Of a DNA stretch of 64,000 nt, positions 17,904 through 26,330 are shown in pieces (the first letter of the stretch is position 1; each line of letters opens with the position of its first letter). The stretch is from contig CBDFFM010000005.1 in NCBI GenBank assembly GCA_965246785.1, forward strand, positions 217,727 through 281,726, read 5' to 3'. The notes under the pieces are model-generated. The model worked only from the letters and a program-made list of their open reading frames with translations. It did not search any database and was not told the DNA's origin. Position numbers and translations under genes: made by a program. The DNA comes from UBA1952 sp965246785. GTDB lineage: Bacteria > Bacteroidota > Bacteroidia > Chitinophagales > Chitinophagaceae.

Positions 17904-18848
17904 CTAAAACCGGTAAATCGCCGCCAAGCCATAAAAGCCGCCCGGCTGGTACGTTGGCATTATCATGGCATCTTCCCGCACCTTCTTTGAGCCGAAAATG
18001 ACATGCTTGATCACCGGATACAGGTAGTAGGAAAAACGCGTGGAGGCCATTCCGACGCCCGCACCCGCCACCACATCGCTCAGCCAGTGCTTATTATGAG
18101 CCATGCGTAGATAAGCCACGCTGGTAGCCACCGCATAGCCGGCCGCCGTCACCGTCCAATGCACCCTGCCTTTATATTCCTGATGCAGAAACTCGGCACT
18201 TACAAACGCTTCCGCCGTATGCCCGGAGGGAAAGGAGTGGTTGTCGGATGAGTCGGGCCGGGTCTCTATCCCTACCTGCTTCAGGCCAAATACAAAGCCG
18301 TTGGCTATAAGGTTGCTCATGCCATATATGACGGAACGGTCAATTAAATTGTTGCGTCCCTTCAGGCCGAAGATGTTCATGCCATAAACGGCCACGGCGG
18401 GCGCAAAGAGCAGGTAATCTTCTATGTACGGCCTGTCGTGCTTCTTGCCATCCCAGATCACCTCTCTTGTCTCCTTATTAAACACCCGCAACCCGCCATT
18501 ATTCAGCGTCACGCAGCCGTAGGCAAATAATGCGCCCGGGATGATCAGCGTCTTCAGACGCACCGGCACCTGCACAATCGGGGCCTTGAGCTGAGCCTTT
18601 ACGGAGTCGTGCACCACATCCGCCACCTGCTCCAGTATCGTTGAATCCTTTTTGACTGTGTCCGTGCTTAGCAGCGGCGCCTGCGAAATATTCCCGACAG
18701 GCGTATCTACCGTGATTGTTGGCTCCTGCCTCGCCGGCTGCACTGCCGCTTTCTGCGATTTTCCTTTCTGTGGCCGGCGGCGGTTTTGCGCACTGGCGTC
18801 CAGCGTCAGGAGGGAAAACATGAACACTAAGGCAAACCAGCTATGCAT
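17904..18848 (-). CDS. PAP2-family phosphatase with signal peptide
   Basis: A 314-residue exported protein. After a signal peptide (1-20) there is a low-complexity linker to about 90, then a PAP2 domain. The three motifs are visible: K190 with 'RP' at 197-198, 'PSGH' at 207-210, and R248...H254 in 'RMAHNKHWLSD'. The family dephosphorylates lipid phosphates such as undecaprenyl-PP or phosphatidic acid at the envelope. It is divergent from a second PAP2 gene starting about 100 bp away. Confidence 0.9.
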   Translation of the reverse strand: MHSWFALVFMFSLLTLDASAQNRRRPQKGKSQKAAVQPARQEPTITVDTPVGNISQAPLLSTDTVKKDSTILEQVADVVHDSVKAQLKAPIVQVPVRLKTLIIPGALFAYGCVTLNNGGLRVFNKETREVIWDGKKHDRPYIEDYLLFAPAVAVYGMNIFGLKGRNNLIDRSVIYGMSNLIANGFVFGLKQVGIETRPDSSDNHSFPSGHTAEAFVSAEFLHQEYKGRVHWTVTAAGYAVATSVAYLRMAHNKHWLSDVVAGAGVGMASTRFSYYLYPVIKHVIFGSKKVREDAMIMPTYQPGGFYGLAAIYRF

Positions 18849-18952
18849 GATATAATGATAAATTAACCTGGAGATAAGCTCCTGCCGTCAACGCATAAAA
18901 TTTCAGGCCATTGCCACTATTCGCACGGCACGTTTTTTCTCACCCGCCCGCT

Positions 18953-19756
18953 ATGGCCAACCGACGCACATCATTCTGGCTTCAGGCTGGCGCTGCCGCG
19001 GCATTGGGATGCGCCTGGCTGCTGGCCCGTGCTATTCGTAATAATCCGCCTTATAAAGACGACGAGCCGGTTTACGCTTTATCGCCCTTGCGCTGCAGCC
19101 TGCTCAGCGCGGTCATGCTGCTGGCCGACTTTTGGGCAATTCCTGCCGTGCTCCGCGGAAAGGCGATTATTGACACCGAAGAGGCTGCCGGCATTCAGCA
19201 GGCGGCGGTGCCCTGGATAGACCGACATGCGCTCAGCTTTAACGGAGCGGAGGCAGCGCACTACCGCATCATCTCCGACCGTGTGCTGATGAGCCTCGTA
19301 GCCATGCCCTTCCTGCTGCTGCTGAAGCGCCAGGCGAGGCGCGACTGGCGCAGCCTGGGCGCGTTGTATGCCTGGGGGCATGCGCTTAGCTACACCATCT
19401 ACAGCTTCTCGCCGCTCGGCCCCGCCTTTGTAGATAAATACCGGCCCGTAGTGTACTACACCGCGCTGCCCGAGGCAATCCGGAACCCCGGCAACAACCG
19501 CAACGCCCGGTTTAGCGGGCATACGGCAAACGGCGCATGCGCAGCATTCTTTCTGGCGAAGGTTTACAACGACTATCACCCCAGAAGCACTGCGCCGGAA
19601 AAGGGCCTGCGCTACCTCCTCGCCTTTGGCGCGCCCCTGCTCCTGGGCTGGCTGCGCATGAGGAGCCTGAAGCACTTCCCGAGCGACGTGATCCAGGCGG
19701 TAGTAATAGGCGGGGCATGTGGTGTGGCAATACCAGAACTCTATCGCCGGGCGTGA
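18953..19756 (+). CDS. PAP2-superfamily membrane protein
   Basis: 267 residues with about five TM segments. PAP2 motifs 2 and 3 are present as 'FSGHTAN' and 'RMRSLKHFPSDV'. Motif 1 is weak: 'KYRPVVYYT' supplies K and RP with irregular spacing. It probably acts on lipid phosphates but could be a divergent member. The ATG at 18953 ('MANRRTSFW') is preferred over the TTG at 18911. It is only distantly similar to the PAP2 gene on the other side of the intergenic region. Confidence 0.8.
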   Translation: MANRRTSFWLQAGAAAALGCAWLLARAIRNNPPYKDDEPVYALSPLRCSLLSAVMLLADFWAIPAVLRGKAIIDTEEAAGIQQAAVPWIDRHALSFNGAEAAHYRIISDRVLMSLVAMPFLLLLKRQARRDWRSLGALYAWGHALSYTIYSFSPLGPAFVDKYRPVVYYTALPEAIRNPGNNRNARFSGHTANGACAAFFLAKVYNDYHPRSTAPEKGLRYLLAFGAPLLLGWLRMRSLKHFPSDVIQAVVIGGACGVAIPELYRRA

Positions 19757-19779
19757 CAAAGGGTTTGCGGCGCCGCGCC

Positions 19780-19787
19780 TATCTTTG
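19780..19787 (+). promoter_or_regulatory. -7 box TATCTTTG of tRNA-Gly
   Basis: An exact TAnnTTTG ending 11 nt before the mature 5' end of the tRNA. It is a useful internal calibration of the -7 box for this genome. Confidence 0.6.
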
Positions 19788-19798
19788 AGCGCAATTAA

Positions 19799-19871
19799 GC
19801 GGAAGTAGCTCAGCTGGTAGAGCATCAGCTTCCCAAGCTGAGGGTCGCGGGTTCGAATCTCGTCTTCCGCT
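19799..19871 (+). tRNA. tRNA-Gly (anticodon CCC)
   Basis: The cloverleaf can be folded by eye. The acceptor is GCGGAAG with CTTCCGC, the D-arm GCTC...GAGC, and the anticodon stem TCAGC/GCTGA with loop TTCCCAA (anticodon CCC). The T-arm is GCGGG-TTCGAAT-CTCGT. The CCA is not encoded. It reads GGG codons. Confidence 0.95.
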
Positions 19872-19884
19872 CTTGATTTAAAAT

Positions 19885-19922
19885 GGAAAAAAAGCCCGCG
19901 GCAGATGCTGCGGGCTTTTTTC
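19885..19922. terminator. Terminator after tRNA-Gly, probably bidirectional
   Basis: Stem AGCCCGC / GCGGGCT flanked by an A-run and a T-run, 15 nt after the tRNA. It lies between the tRNA and the convergent 131-aa gene and can serve both strands. Confidence 0.8.
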
Positions 19923-19952
19923 ATTTTAATTGCGGCTGCCGGCGGGTCAGAT

Positions 19953-20348
19953 TTACGCGCTGCCCTCTGTAGCCATATTCTTTGTCCTCTTAGTTCCGGG
20001 AGTCTTCTTCTTGTATTCACTCTTCTTCTTATAGCCGAGACTTGCATACTCATCGCTGCTGGAGCCGTATTGCCCAACAACGGACTCCGCCGCGCCCTGG
20101 TAAAAATTCCATGCGCTCCATTGCGCAGCTACATGCGCGTCGCGGGCTTTTTCGTAAGCATTCCTCGCGCTGATTTCGGCGGCTTCAGCATCCGTAAGCG
20201 TCTTGTTTACAGTCGTCAGCTTTTCAGGACTGTAGTCTTTGCGCTGCGGATTATAATCCTTCAGGTTTGCAAGGGCAGAAAGCCCCGCTTTTGTCTGGGC
20301 CAGCTTGGCGGTGTTCAGGCCTTTTGTCTGAGTGCTTTTCTGTGCCAT
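19953..20348 (-). CDS. Conserved-looking hypothetical protein (131 aa)
   Basis: A basic, largely helical protein with no signal peptide and no TM helix. It has a repetitive Lys-rich tail ('YKKKSEYKKKTPGTKRTK'). 'VVGQYGSSSDEYASLGYKKK' resembles a motif I associate with a small uncharacterised family in Bacteroidota and Cyanobacteria. Function unknown. The Lys-rich tail could bind nucleic acid or serve for cross-linking, both speculative. It is monocistronic. Confidence 0.6.
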   Translation of the reverse strand: MAQKSTQTKGLNTAKLAQTKAGLSALANLKDYNPQRKDYSPEKLTTVNKTLTDAEAAEISARNAYEKARDAHVAAQWSAWNFYQGAAESVVGQYGSSSDEYASLGYKKKSEYKKKTPGTKRTKNMATEGSA

Positions 20349-20688
20349 AGAAGTGATGGATGGTTTTGTGATGAAATGAGGTGATTTATTGCAAAGACGG
20401 CAGCATTTGCTGTGGAGTTGGGAAGATTTATTGTGAATCTAATTTCAATTGCTCTACTTAAAGCAAGCCGCGCAGCATTTAGATCAGGATGCGTTACGTC
20501 GCAAGATGGATTTGCAGCGAGTCCTAAAGGATACGCAATAGTTCACACTGAACTTGAAGCAAAGCTGCGAGGATTTACAACGAATTAGACCGTATGTGCT
20601 TCAGTGCTGCATAGAGTTGTTGCAATGCTAACAGGATGCGCGGCAAACCAGAGAAATGTTGGTTAGCCGCTAAAAGTTCATTTGCCCT
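20349..20688. other. Intergenic region without a recognised gene
   Basis: A plus-strand frame stays open for about 57 codons from a TTG near 20417 to the TAG near 20588, with no recognisable motif. No tRNA, terminator or repeat is evident. Confidence 0.4.
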
Positions 20689-21768
20689 CTATTCCACCAT
20701 CACCTTCTCCGCCACCACGCCATGCTGCGTGCGCAGGCGAAGCTGGTAGAGGCCCTTTGGCCAATCGGCCACATTCAGGCGCATACCGGGCGTCGGCAGG
20801 ACCTTGTGATAAAGGATTTGGCCCTGGATGTTGAGCACATCCACCGCCAGCACCTCATCGGGCGATAGGGCCTGCCAGTCTATGCTTAGGTTAGTCGCCG
20901 CAGGGTTAGGCGCAATGCGCAAATTGAGGCGGGCGAGGGGCGGCACGGCCAGCAGGTCTTTGCAGTTGTTGAACCAGATGCACTCCACGTAGCGGGGCTC
21001 GTCTATGAAGGGGTTGCGGTTGCCTTGCAGGGCGTAGGCAGCCTCGTTGCGGGCTTTTTCCTTAGCGCTTACAGGGTCTGAGAGATGCCACTGAAGGAGC
21101 ATTTGAAGCACCCAGGGCCTGAGGGTGCTTTTAGTGGCCATCTCCCAGTCAATGAACGATGCGCTGTCGCCGTAGTAGCGGGTAGTAATGTAGAAGTAGG
21201 AGCGCGCGACATCGCCCTTAAAAGAGTCAATAGGCTCAAAGGCAGCAGAGGCAGGCGCGCCGGGATAAGTATTAGGGCCAAGCAGGCTTCCGTTCTGGCT
21301 GGTAAAGGTGGGCACGACGACGTCGCCATAAGGATAGTCGGCGCGCATGGAATTGACCTTGGAATCGGTAGGGTAGGCAATCCACAGGTCCGTAAGCATG
21401 GGCAGTGCCTTCCCGAATTTGCTTTGCGGCCAGATGTGCTCGCGGTTGTAGCAGCCGCCTTCCGTAGAAGGGGTGGAGGAGCCGCACTGGTCGGCGCCAA
21501 TGGTGTATTCGTAGGGCGGGGTGTGGCCGGGCTTGTCGGAGTAAATGGTGGCGAGCTTGCCATTGGCCTTGACATCGGTAGTGGCGTAGGCATTCCACAG
21601 GCCGGGCGTGTAGGTAAGGGGCGTGTGGCCTTTAATGATGTCGTAGAGGGCAATGCGCAGGGCCTCGCCCTTCTTGCCGGCGGCGCCGTTGTAATAGCCG
21701 GGGGGCTGGGCAATGGCCGCGGTAGCAAAGAATATTGCTGCGCAGAGGGAGAAATAGCCGTGCTTCAA
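20689..21768 (-). CDS. Secreted endonuclease I (EndA/NucM family) with T9SS sorting domain
   Basis: It probably degrades extracellular DNA non-specifically. A signal peptide is followed at once by 'PPGYYNGA', the usual N-terminus of these nucleases. The His-Me finger core 'CYNREHIWPQSKFG' holds the catalytic His, with downstream 'DLWIAYPTDSKVNSMR'. The last ~75 residues form a T9SS type A sorting domain ('IAPNPAATNLSIDW', 'DWPKGLYQLRL'), so export to the surface or medium is expected. There is no ATG before the signal peptide. TTG 21768 gives a normal signal sequence; an in-frame TTG at 21792 overlaps a -7 box. Confidence 0.92.
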   Translation of the reverse strand: MKHGYFSLCAAIFFATAAIAQPPGYYNGAAGKKGEALRIALYDIIKGHTPLTYTPGLWNAYATTDVKANGKLATIYSDKPGHTPPYEYTIGADQCGSSTPSTEGGCYNREHIWPQSKFGKALPMLTDLWIAYPTDSKVNSMRADYPYGDVVVPTFTSQNGSLLGPNTYPGAPASAAFEPIDSFKGDVARSYFYITTRYYGDSASFIDWEMATKSTLRPWVLQMLLQWHLSDPVSAKEKARNEAAYALQGNRNPFIDEPRYVECIWFNNCKDLLAVPPLARLNLRIAPNPAATNLSIDWQALSPDEVLAVDVLNIQGQILYHKVLPTPGMRLNVADWPKGLYQLRLRTQHGVVAEKVMVE

Positions 21769-21789
21769 AGTGTAGATTTTTTTGCTGCG

Positions 21790-21797
21790 CAAAGCTA
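21790..21797 (-). promoter_or_regulatory. -7 box TAGCTTTG upstream of endonuclease I
   Basis: An exact TAnnTTTG on the minus strand. It overlaps the longest possible ORF start (21792) and therefore supports the downstream TTG at 21768. Confidence 0.4.
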
Positions 21798-21941
21798 CGG
21801 GCCGGAAAGGCCTGAACGCCGCGGCTTAAGAGGAAAGTAATCTTATGGCTGTACTTTAGACGTGCGAAGCGTCGCGGTTTGCTCATGGCCAAACAGTCAG
21901 ACTTCCCATGCTTCGCAAAGTCCGTCAGACTGGTTTCTATT

Positions 21942-22820
21942 ATGCTCGTAGCCCTTTACAACCGCACCTTTGAGGACGCCTACATTCCTACGCTTCAGCA
22001 CATAGTCGAGATGCTGGAAAAGCATAAGGTTGGGATGGTGGTGTTCAAAGATTTTTACGAGCGCCTGCAGCCGCATGTGGCGTTTAATACGCCGCCGCGG
22101 CTCTTTACCGGCAAGCGCGACCTGCCTGCACACACAGATATGCTGATGTCCCTGGGCGGAGACGGCACGCTGTTGGATACCATTTCCTATGTGGGGGCTA
22201 CCAATATCCCGCTCATCGGCATCAATCTTGGAAGACTGGGCTTTCTGGCGGCCGTGCCGGTAGAAGATGTGGACATGGCAATCCTGTCGCTGGTGCGCGG
22301 CTCTTATACGCTGGAGAAGCGCTCCCTGATTCACTTAGACGCGTCAATCCCCCTCTTTGGCGATGCGCCGTTTGCGCTCAATGAGTTTACGCTGCACCGC
22401 AAGGATTCATCGTCCATGATCAAGATTCATACTTACCTCAACGGGGAGTTTCTGAACACCTATTGGGCAGACGGGCTCATCGTATCTACGCCTACCGGCT
22501 CTACCGGTTATAGCCTGAGCTGCGGCGGGCCGGTGGTATTCCCGCAGGCGTCTTCATTTGTGATAACGCCGGTAGCGCCGCACAACCTGAACACGCGCAG
22601 CATTGTGGTAAGCGACGATAACGTGATTTCTTTTGAGGTAGAAGGTCGCTCCGAGCAATTCCTCGCCACGCTGGATTCACGGACGGAAAGCATCACCTCA
22701 TCGGTGCAATTGGCGGTGCGAAAGGAGGCATTCACGATATCGCTGGTGCGGCCCGATGAGCATAATTTTCTGCAGACTATCCGGCAGAAGCTGTACTGGG
22801 GGATAGACCGGCGGAACTGA
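21942..22820 (+). CDS. nadK: NAD kinase
   Basis: It phosphorylates NAD+ to NADP+ in the cytoplasm. The ATG at 21942 gives 292 residues and begins with the typical 'MLVALYNRTF'. Longer in-frame starts (21879, 21885) add non-homologous residues. The diphosphate-binding GGDGT is at 72-76, followed by 'GINLGRLGFLA', the 'LNEFTLHR' substrate loop, and 'ADGLIVSTPTGSTGYSLS', the conserved glycine-rich region. DUF5618 follows 18 nt downstream. Confidence 0.96.
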   Translation: MLVALYNRTFEDAYIPTLQHIVEMLEKHKVGMVVFKDFYERLQPHVAFNTPPRLFTGKRDLPAHTDMLMSLGGDGTLLDTISYVGATNIPLIGINLGRLGFLAAVPVEDVDMAILSLVRGSYTLEKRSLIHLDASIPLFGDAPFALNEFTLHRKDSSSMIKIHTYLNGEFLNTYWADGLIVSTPTGSTGYSLSCGGPVVFPQASSFVITPVAPHNLNTRSIVVSDDNVISFEVEGRSEQFLATLDSRTESITSSVQLAVRKEAFTISLVRPDEHNFLQTIRQKLYWGIDRRN

Positions 22821-22838
22821 TGCTAACTTTGGAATGCT

Positions 22839-23249
22839 ATGAGTGTTGAAGAGCAAAAAGCAATTAAGCTGGAAAGCTATCGTGAGGCCATGCGTTATCT
22901 GGACAATGCGAAGGAGACGCTGCAAAAGGCACGCGAAGAGGGCCGCATTTACAAAGACGTCAAATACGTCCGAAGCGCGGCGGGCATTGCATACAGCGGC
23001 GCCTTACTCGCATTGGATGCCTGACTGCGCCTGAAAGAGGTGACCGGTCTGCCGAGAGCCAAGAAAAAGAGCATTGACTGGTACCGGTCGAAAATTGCCA
23101 AGCGGGACAAAAAGTTGCTTAGCGACCTGAATGCAGTTTATGAGACGCTGCATCTTAGCGCCTATTACGACGGCAACCCCAGTTCCGGCAATATGGCGGA
23201 CGGTCTTGCCATTACGGAAGAGATCATTGATCGGATTAAGCCCGAATAG
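22839..23249 (+). pseudogene. DUF5618-family gene interrupted by an in-frame TGA
   Basis: Two open segments lie in the same frame and are separated only by a TGA at 23022-23024. Residues 1-61 run from 'MSVEEQKAIKLESY' to 'GALLALDA'. The second, from 'LRLKEVTGLPRAKKK', ends at 'IDRIKPE'. Together (136 codons plus the interruption) they match the length and order of the DUF5618 family: helical, no signal, 'LHLSAYYDGN' near the C-terminus. There is no frameshift, so a single nonsense change or base-call error explains the break. The gene follows nadK by 18 nt. The family's function is unknown to me. Confidence 0.75.
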
Positions 23250-23253
23250 CGGA

Positions 23254-24408
23254 TTATCCGATTGCCGCCTCCAGATCCGCAATCAGATCATTTACATCCT
23301 CAATACCCACACTCAGCCGGATAAGTGAATCCGACAGCCCGCGTTTTGCCCGCTCCTCCGCGGGAATGGAGGCATGCGTCATGCTCGCCGGATGCCCGAT
23401 GAGCGATTCCACGCCACCAAGCGATTCCGCAAGAGAGAAGAGCTTTGTCCCGCTCAGAACACGCACGGCATCTTCCATATTATCGCCTTTCAGCGTAAAG
23501 GAGATCATACCGCCGAAGCCGCGCATCTGCTTTGCCGCAATAGCATGGTTCGGATGGTCTTCAAAGCCGCACCAGAGCACGCGATCCACCTTCGGATGAT
23601 GCTTTAGCCAGCGCGCTATGGCCTCGCCGTTCTCACAATGCCGCTGCATGCGCACATGAAGCGTCTTAATGCCGCGCAGCACTAAAAAACAATCCTGAGG
23701 GCCGGGCACGGCGCCGCAGGCGTTCTGGATAAAGCGCAGGCGTTCTTCCAGTCCTGCATCGCGCATAATCAGGGCGCCATGCACAACATCACTATGCCCG
23801 CCAAGGTACTTGGTGGCACTGTGCAGCACGATGTCCGCGCCAAGGTCAAGCGGGGTTTGCAGATAGGGTGAGGCGAAAGTATTGTCCACCACCAGCAGCG
23901 CGCCTGCCCCTTTAGCGATAGCGGAGACGGCAGCAATGTCCACCACATTGAGCAGCGGGTTGGTGGGCGTTTCCACCCAAACCATCTTCGTCTGCGGCGT
24001 AACGTACCGTGTCACGTCTGCCGCATCGTGCATAGGCACAAACTGAAACTTAATCCCGTAGGCTGCGTACACCTTCGTGAAGATGCGATACGTGCCGCCG
24101 TACAGATCATCGCTTACAATTACCTCGTCGCCCGGCTGCAGGAGTTTAACCACCGCATCTGTAGCAGCCATGCCGGATCCAAAGCAAAGCCCGAAGCTGC
24201 CGTTCTCAATGGAGGCAAGCGCATCCTGCAGCGCCGCACGGGTGGGATTCTGGGTGCGGGCGTATTCATAGCCTTTATGCTTACCCGGCGCGTCCTGTAC
24301 ATATGTGGAGGTCTGATAGATGGGTGTCATAATAGCGCCGGAAAGCGGGTCGGGCTGTACGCCGGCGTGAATGAGACGGGTGCCGAGCTTATGCTGATTG
24401 TTTGTCAC
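23254..24408 (-). CDS. Cystathionine gamma-synthase/lyase-type PLP enzyme
   Basis: A 384-residue Cys/Met-metabolism PLP enzyme acting in transsulfuration in the cytoplasm. PLP Lys200 lies in 'HSATKYLGGHSD', the ring-nitrogen Asp175 in 'VVDNTFASP', and the phosphate-binding Tyr/Arg in 'YEYARTQNPTR' (48-58). The C-terminal 'LGGVESLIGHPA' is typical. Synthase (metB) and lyase cannot be separated safely by eye. It is monocistronic, convergent with DUF5618, and I saw no SAM riboswitch upstream. Confidence 0.93.
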   Translation of the reverse strand: MTNNQHKLGTRLIHAGVQPDPLSGAIMTPIYQTSTYVQDAPGKHKGYEYARTQNPTRAALQDALASIENGSFGLCFGSGMAATDAVVKLLQPGDEVIVSDDLYGGTYRIFTKVYAAYGIKFQFVPMHDAADVTRYVTPQTKMVWVETPTNPLLNVVDIAAVSAIAKGAGALLVVDNTFASPYLQTPLDLGADIVLHSATKYLGGHSDVVHGALIMRDAGLEERLRFIQNACGAVPGPQDCFLVLRGIKTLHVRMQRHCENGEAIARWLKHHPKVDRVLWCGFEDHPNHAIAAKQMRGFGGMISFTLKGDNMEDAVRVLSGTKLFSLAESLGGVESLIGHPASMTHASIPAEERAKRGLSDSLIRLSVGIEDVNDLIADLEAAIG

Positions 24409-24564
24409 CGGGATATGTTATTATATGTATGATTAAATTTGAGCTTTATAATGCCGGACTTTACTACAAATTACTTACAATAATGAATAAAAGATGTAAG
24501 TCGCGTTGAAAATGAGCTTTTAGCCGCTTGCCCTTACTTCTAAACGGCACATTTTTGCTAACCA

Positions 24565-26202
24565 ATGCTTAACAATATGCATCAATTATCAAGAAAAACG
24601 GTCACGGCGCTCGCTGTTTTTTGTGCCATTTCAAGCGCTCATGCGCAGTCGCCGGCTCCTTTCAATACATCCATTCGCAATTATGTTTATGTGGGTAAAA
24701 CCGGTTACAATGCGAATGTAGCGAGAATCACGCTCCATAAAACTACCAACCCTGCGGCCACCAATAGCGGCTTTGATACCGGGCAGGTCATCAGCTTTAC
24801 AAACGGCAGCGCCCAGGACCTGAACGGCGCCGGTATTAATCGTCTGGACGGTTACCTGTACGGAATAGAATATCTGTGGTCCGGACCGTTCAGCACAAAT
24901 GCCAGGTTTTTCCGGGTCGGGACCAATGCCGTTGCCACGCAGGTGGGCATCATCCCGGCTCCCACAGCTGCCGACGCCGGCCGCAGTGTCAGCTTCAGCT
25001 TCGTAAACCTGGCCGGGGGAATGGTGGACAGCATGGGCGCTTACTGGTTCATGGGCTATACCTATACAGACATGAATGCGCCGCTCAATGGCAGCAAAGT
25101 GGATATGTTTCTGGGAAAGATCAGCGGTCTGGCAAGCCTTTCCCCTTCCACTACATCCTTGCTTTCTCCTACTTACTACAGGCTGGATATTTCCGACACC
25201 CTTATCCAGCGCGGGCTGACCAACCTGATGACCCAGCAGGCGGCAATGATTGCCTATTTGCTGCCGCCAACTAATGCTGACGGCGGCTTTCAGGATATGG
25301 ACATGCATCCGGTGAGCAAAGAGCTTTACTCTTACATTGGCTTCCCGAGCGCGCCCAGCACGATAGGAAACAACCCTTATCCAAAGCCGCCAATCAATTC
25401 CTATCTCATCCGGATTGACAAGACGACGAATCCCTGGAAAGTAGTGCCTGTAAACGTGACACCTAACAGCAGCCCGAACCGCGAGGAAGACGGCGCTTAC
25501 TTTGACGGAGCAGGAAATTTTTACGTGGGCTTCACAGACGGGCAATACGCGCAGGTAAATCTGAGCACCGGGGCTTTGACCACGCTTAATCAATCCACCC
25601 TACCGCTTTATCAGGGCAATCTCCGCGGCGACTTTGCCACCAATATGCCGCTCGCCGCTGTGGCCCTTCCGCTAAGCATCAGCAATTTCAGTGCAGCAAA
25701 GACCCAATGGGGTAACGATCTGGTTTGGCAGTCAGGCGCAGATGGCACATTAGACCATTTTGAGCTCCAGCGCTCCGAAAATGGCTACCTGTTCCGCAAT
25801 CTGGCGGCGTTTGCACCGAAAGGGCCCGGGAGTATTTATCGCTTCACAGACGCGGATGCCTATGGAACAGTCTATTACCGCCTGAGAATGCTTTCGCAAA
25901 GCGGCGGGGAAGCCTATTCCAACACCATCTCTATCGGCGGCGATCTTCCTGAAAACGCAGTCTCATTTTATCCGACTGTCATCAGCGGCGGCGCGCTGAA
26001 TGTCGCCTGCTCCGCGCCCGCTGTAACCGCTTGCCTGTATGACCTTAGCGGACAGCTCTTACAAACTTATAAGCATGACCGAGACCTTTCGGGAGACCGC
26101 TTTCGCATTCCCGTCTCGTTGCCGGCAGGCACTTATCTGTTGCGCATGACCGACGCAGGTAGCGGAACCTGCCTGCTGAGCGCGCCTGTTATTGTACCTT
26201 GA
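24565..26202 (+). CDS. Secreted protein with T9SS C-terminal sorting domain
   Basis: 545 residues. A signal peptide ending 'SSAHAQ' is followed by ~360 residues of beta-rich sequence ('YVYVGKTGYNANVARITL', 'NRLDGYLYGIEYLW', 'EEDGAYFDGAGNFYVGF'). This recalls the propeller-like DUF6923 type, though I am not certain. A fibronectin-like segment around 370-450 ('FELQRSENGYLFRNLAAF') and a type A sorting domain to the end follow. 'ATG' also occurs at 24577 and gives an equally good signal peptide. It is likely surface-bound or released cargo; the ligand is unknown. Confidence 0.8.
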   Translation: MLNNMHQLSRKTVTALAVFCAISSAHAQSPAPFNTSIRNYVYVGKTGYNANVARITLHKTTNPAATNSGFDTGQVISFTNGSAQDLNGAGINRLDGYLYGIEYLWSGPFSTNARFFRVGTNAVATQVGIIPAPTAADAGRSVSFSFVNLAGGMVDSMGAYWFMGYTYTDMNAPLNGSKVDMFLGKISGLASLSPSTTSLLSPTYYRLDISDTLIQRGLTNLMTQQAAMIAYLLPPTNADGGFQDMDMHPVSKELYSYIGFPSAPSTIGNNPYPKPPINSYLIRIDKTTNPWKVVPVNVTPNSSPNREEDGAYFDGAGNFYVGFTDGQYAQVNLSTGALTTLNQSTLPLYQGNLRGDFATNMPLAAVALPLSISNFSAAKTQWGNDLVWQSGADGTLDHFELQRSENGYLFRNLAAFAPKGPGSIYRFTDADAYGTVYYRLRMLSQSGGEAYSNTISIGGDLPENAVSFYPTVISGGALNVACSAPAVTACLYDLSGQLLQTYKHDRDLSGDRFRIPVSLPAGTYLLRMTDAGSGTCLLSAPVIVP

Positions 26203-26223
26203 GCACCACCCATTCGTTACCAG

Positions 26224-26250
26224 AACGCAGCCACATAAGGCTGCGTTTTT
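26224..26250 (+). terminator. Rho-independent terminator
   Basis: Stem ACGCAGCC / GGCTGCGT (26225-26232 and 26239-26246) plus a T-run, 22 nt after the T9SS gene stop. Confidence 0.8.
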
Positions 26251-26330
26251 GGTTTCAGAGCTTTGAAGATTGCGGAAAAGTGACCGGATTTAGGCATTTC
26301 CACACCTGTCATTTCGTATCTTTAAACAGT

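Noticed and set aside
19079..20080. 333-codon minus-strand ORF across a PAP2 gene and tRNA-Gly
   Set aside because: It runs antisense through a tRNA, a terminator and a well-supported gene, with no recognisable domain.
20417..20588. 57-codon plus-strand frame between two minus-strand genes
   Set aside because: No motif, no good start; compatible with chance.
24409..24564. Possible SAM riboswitch before the Cys/Met PLP gene
   Set aside because: No recognisable conserved core or paired stems, and no terminator in the leader.
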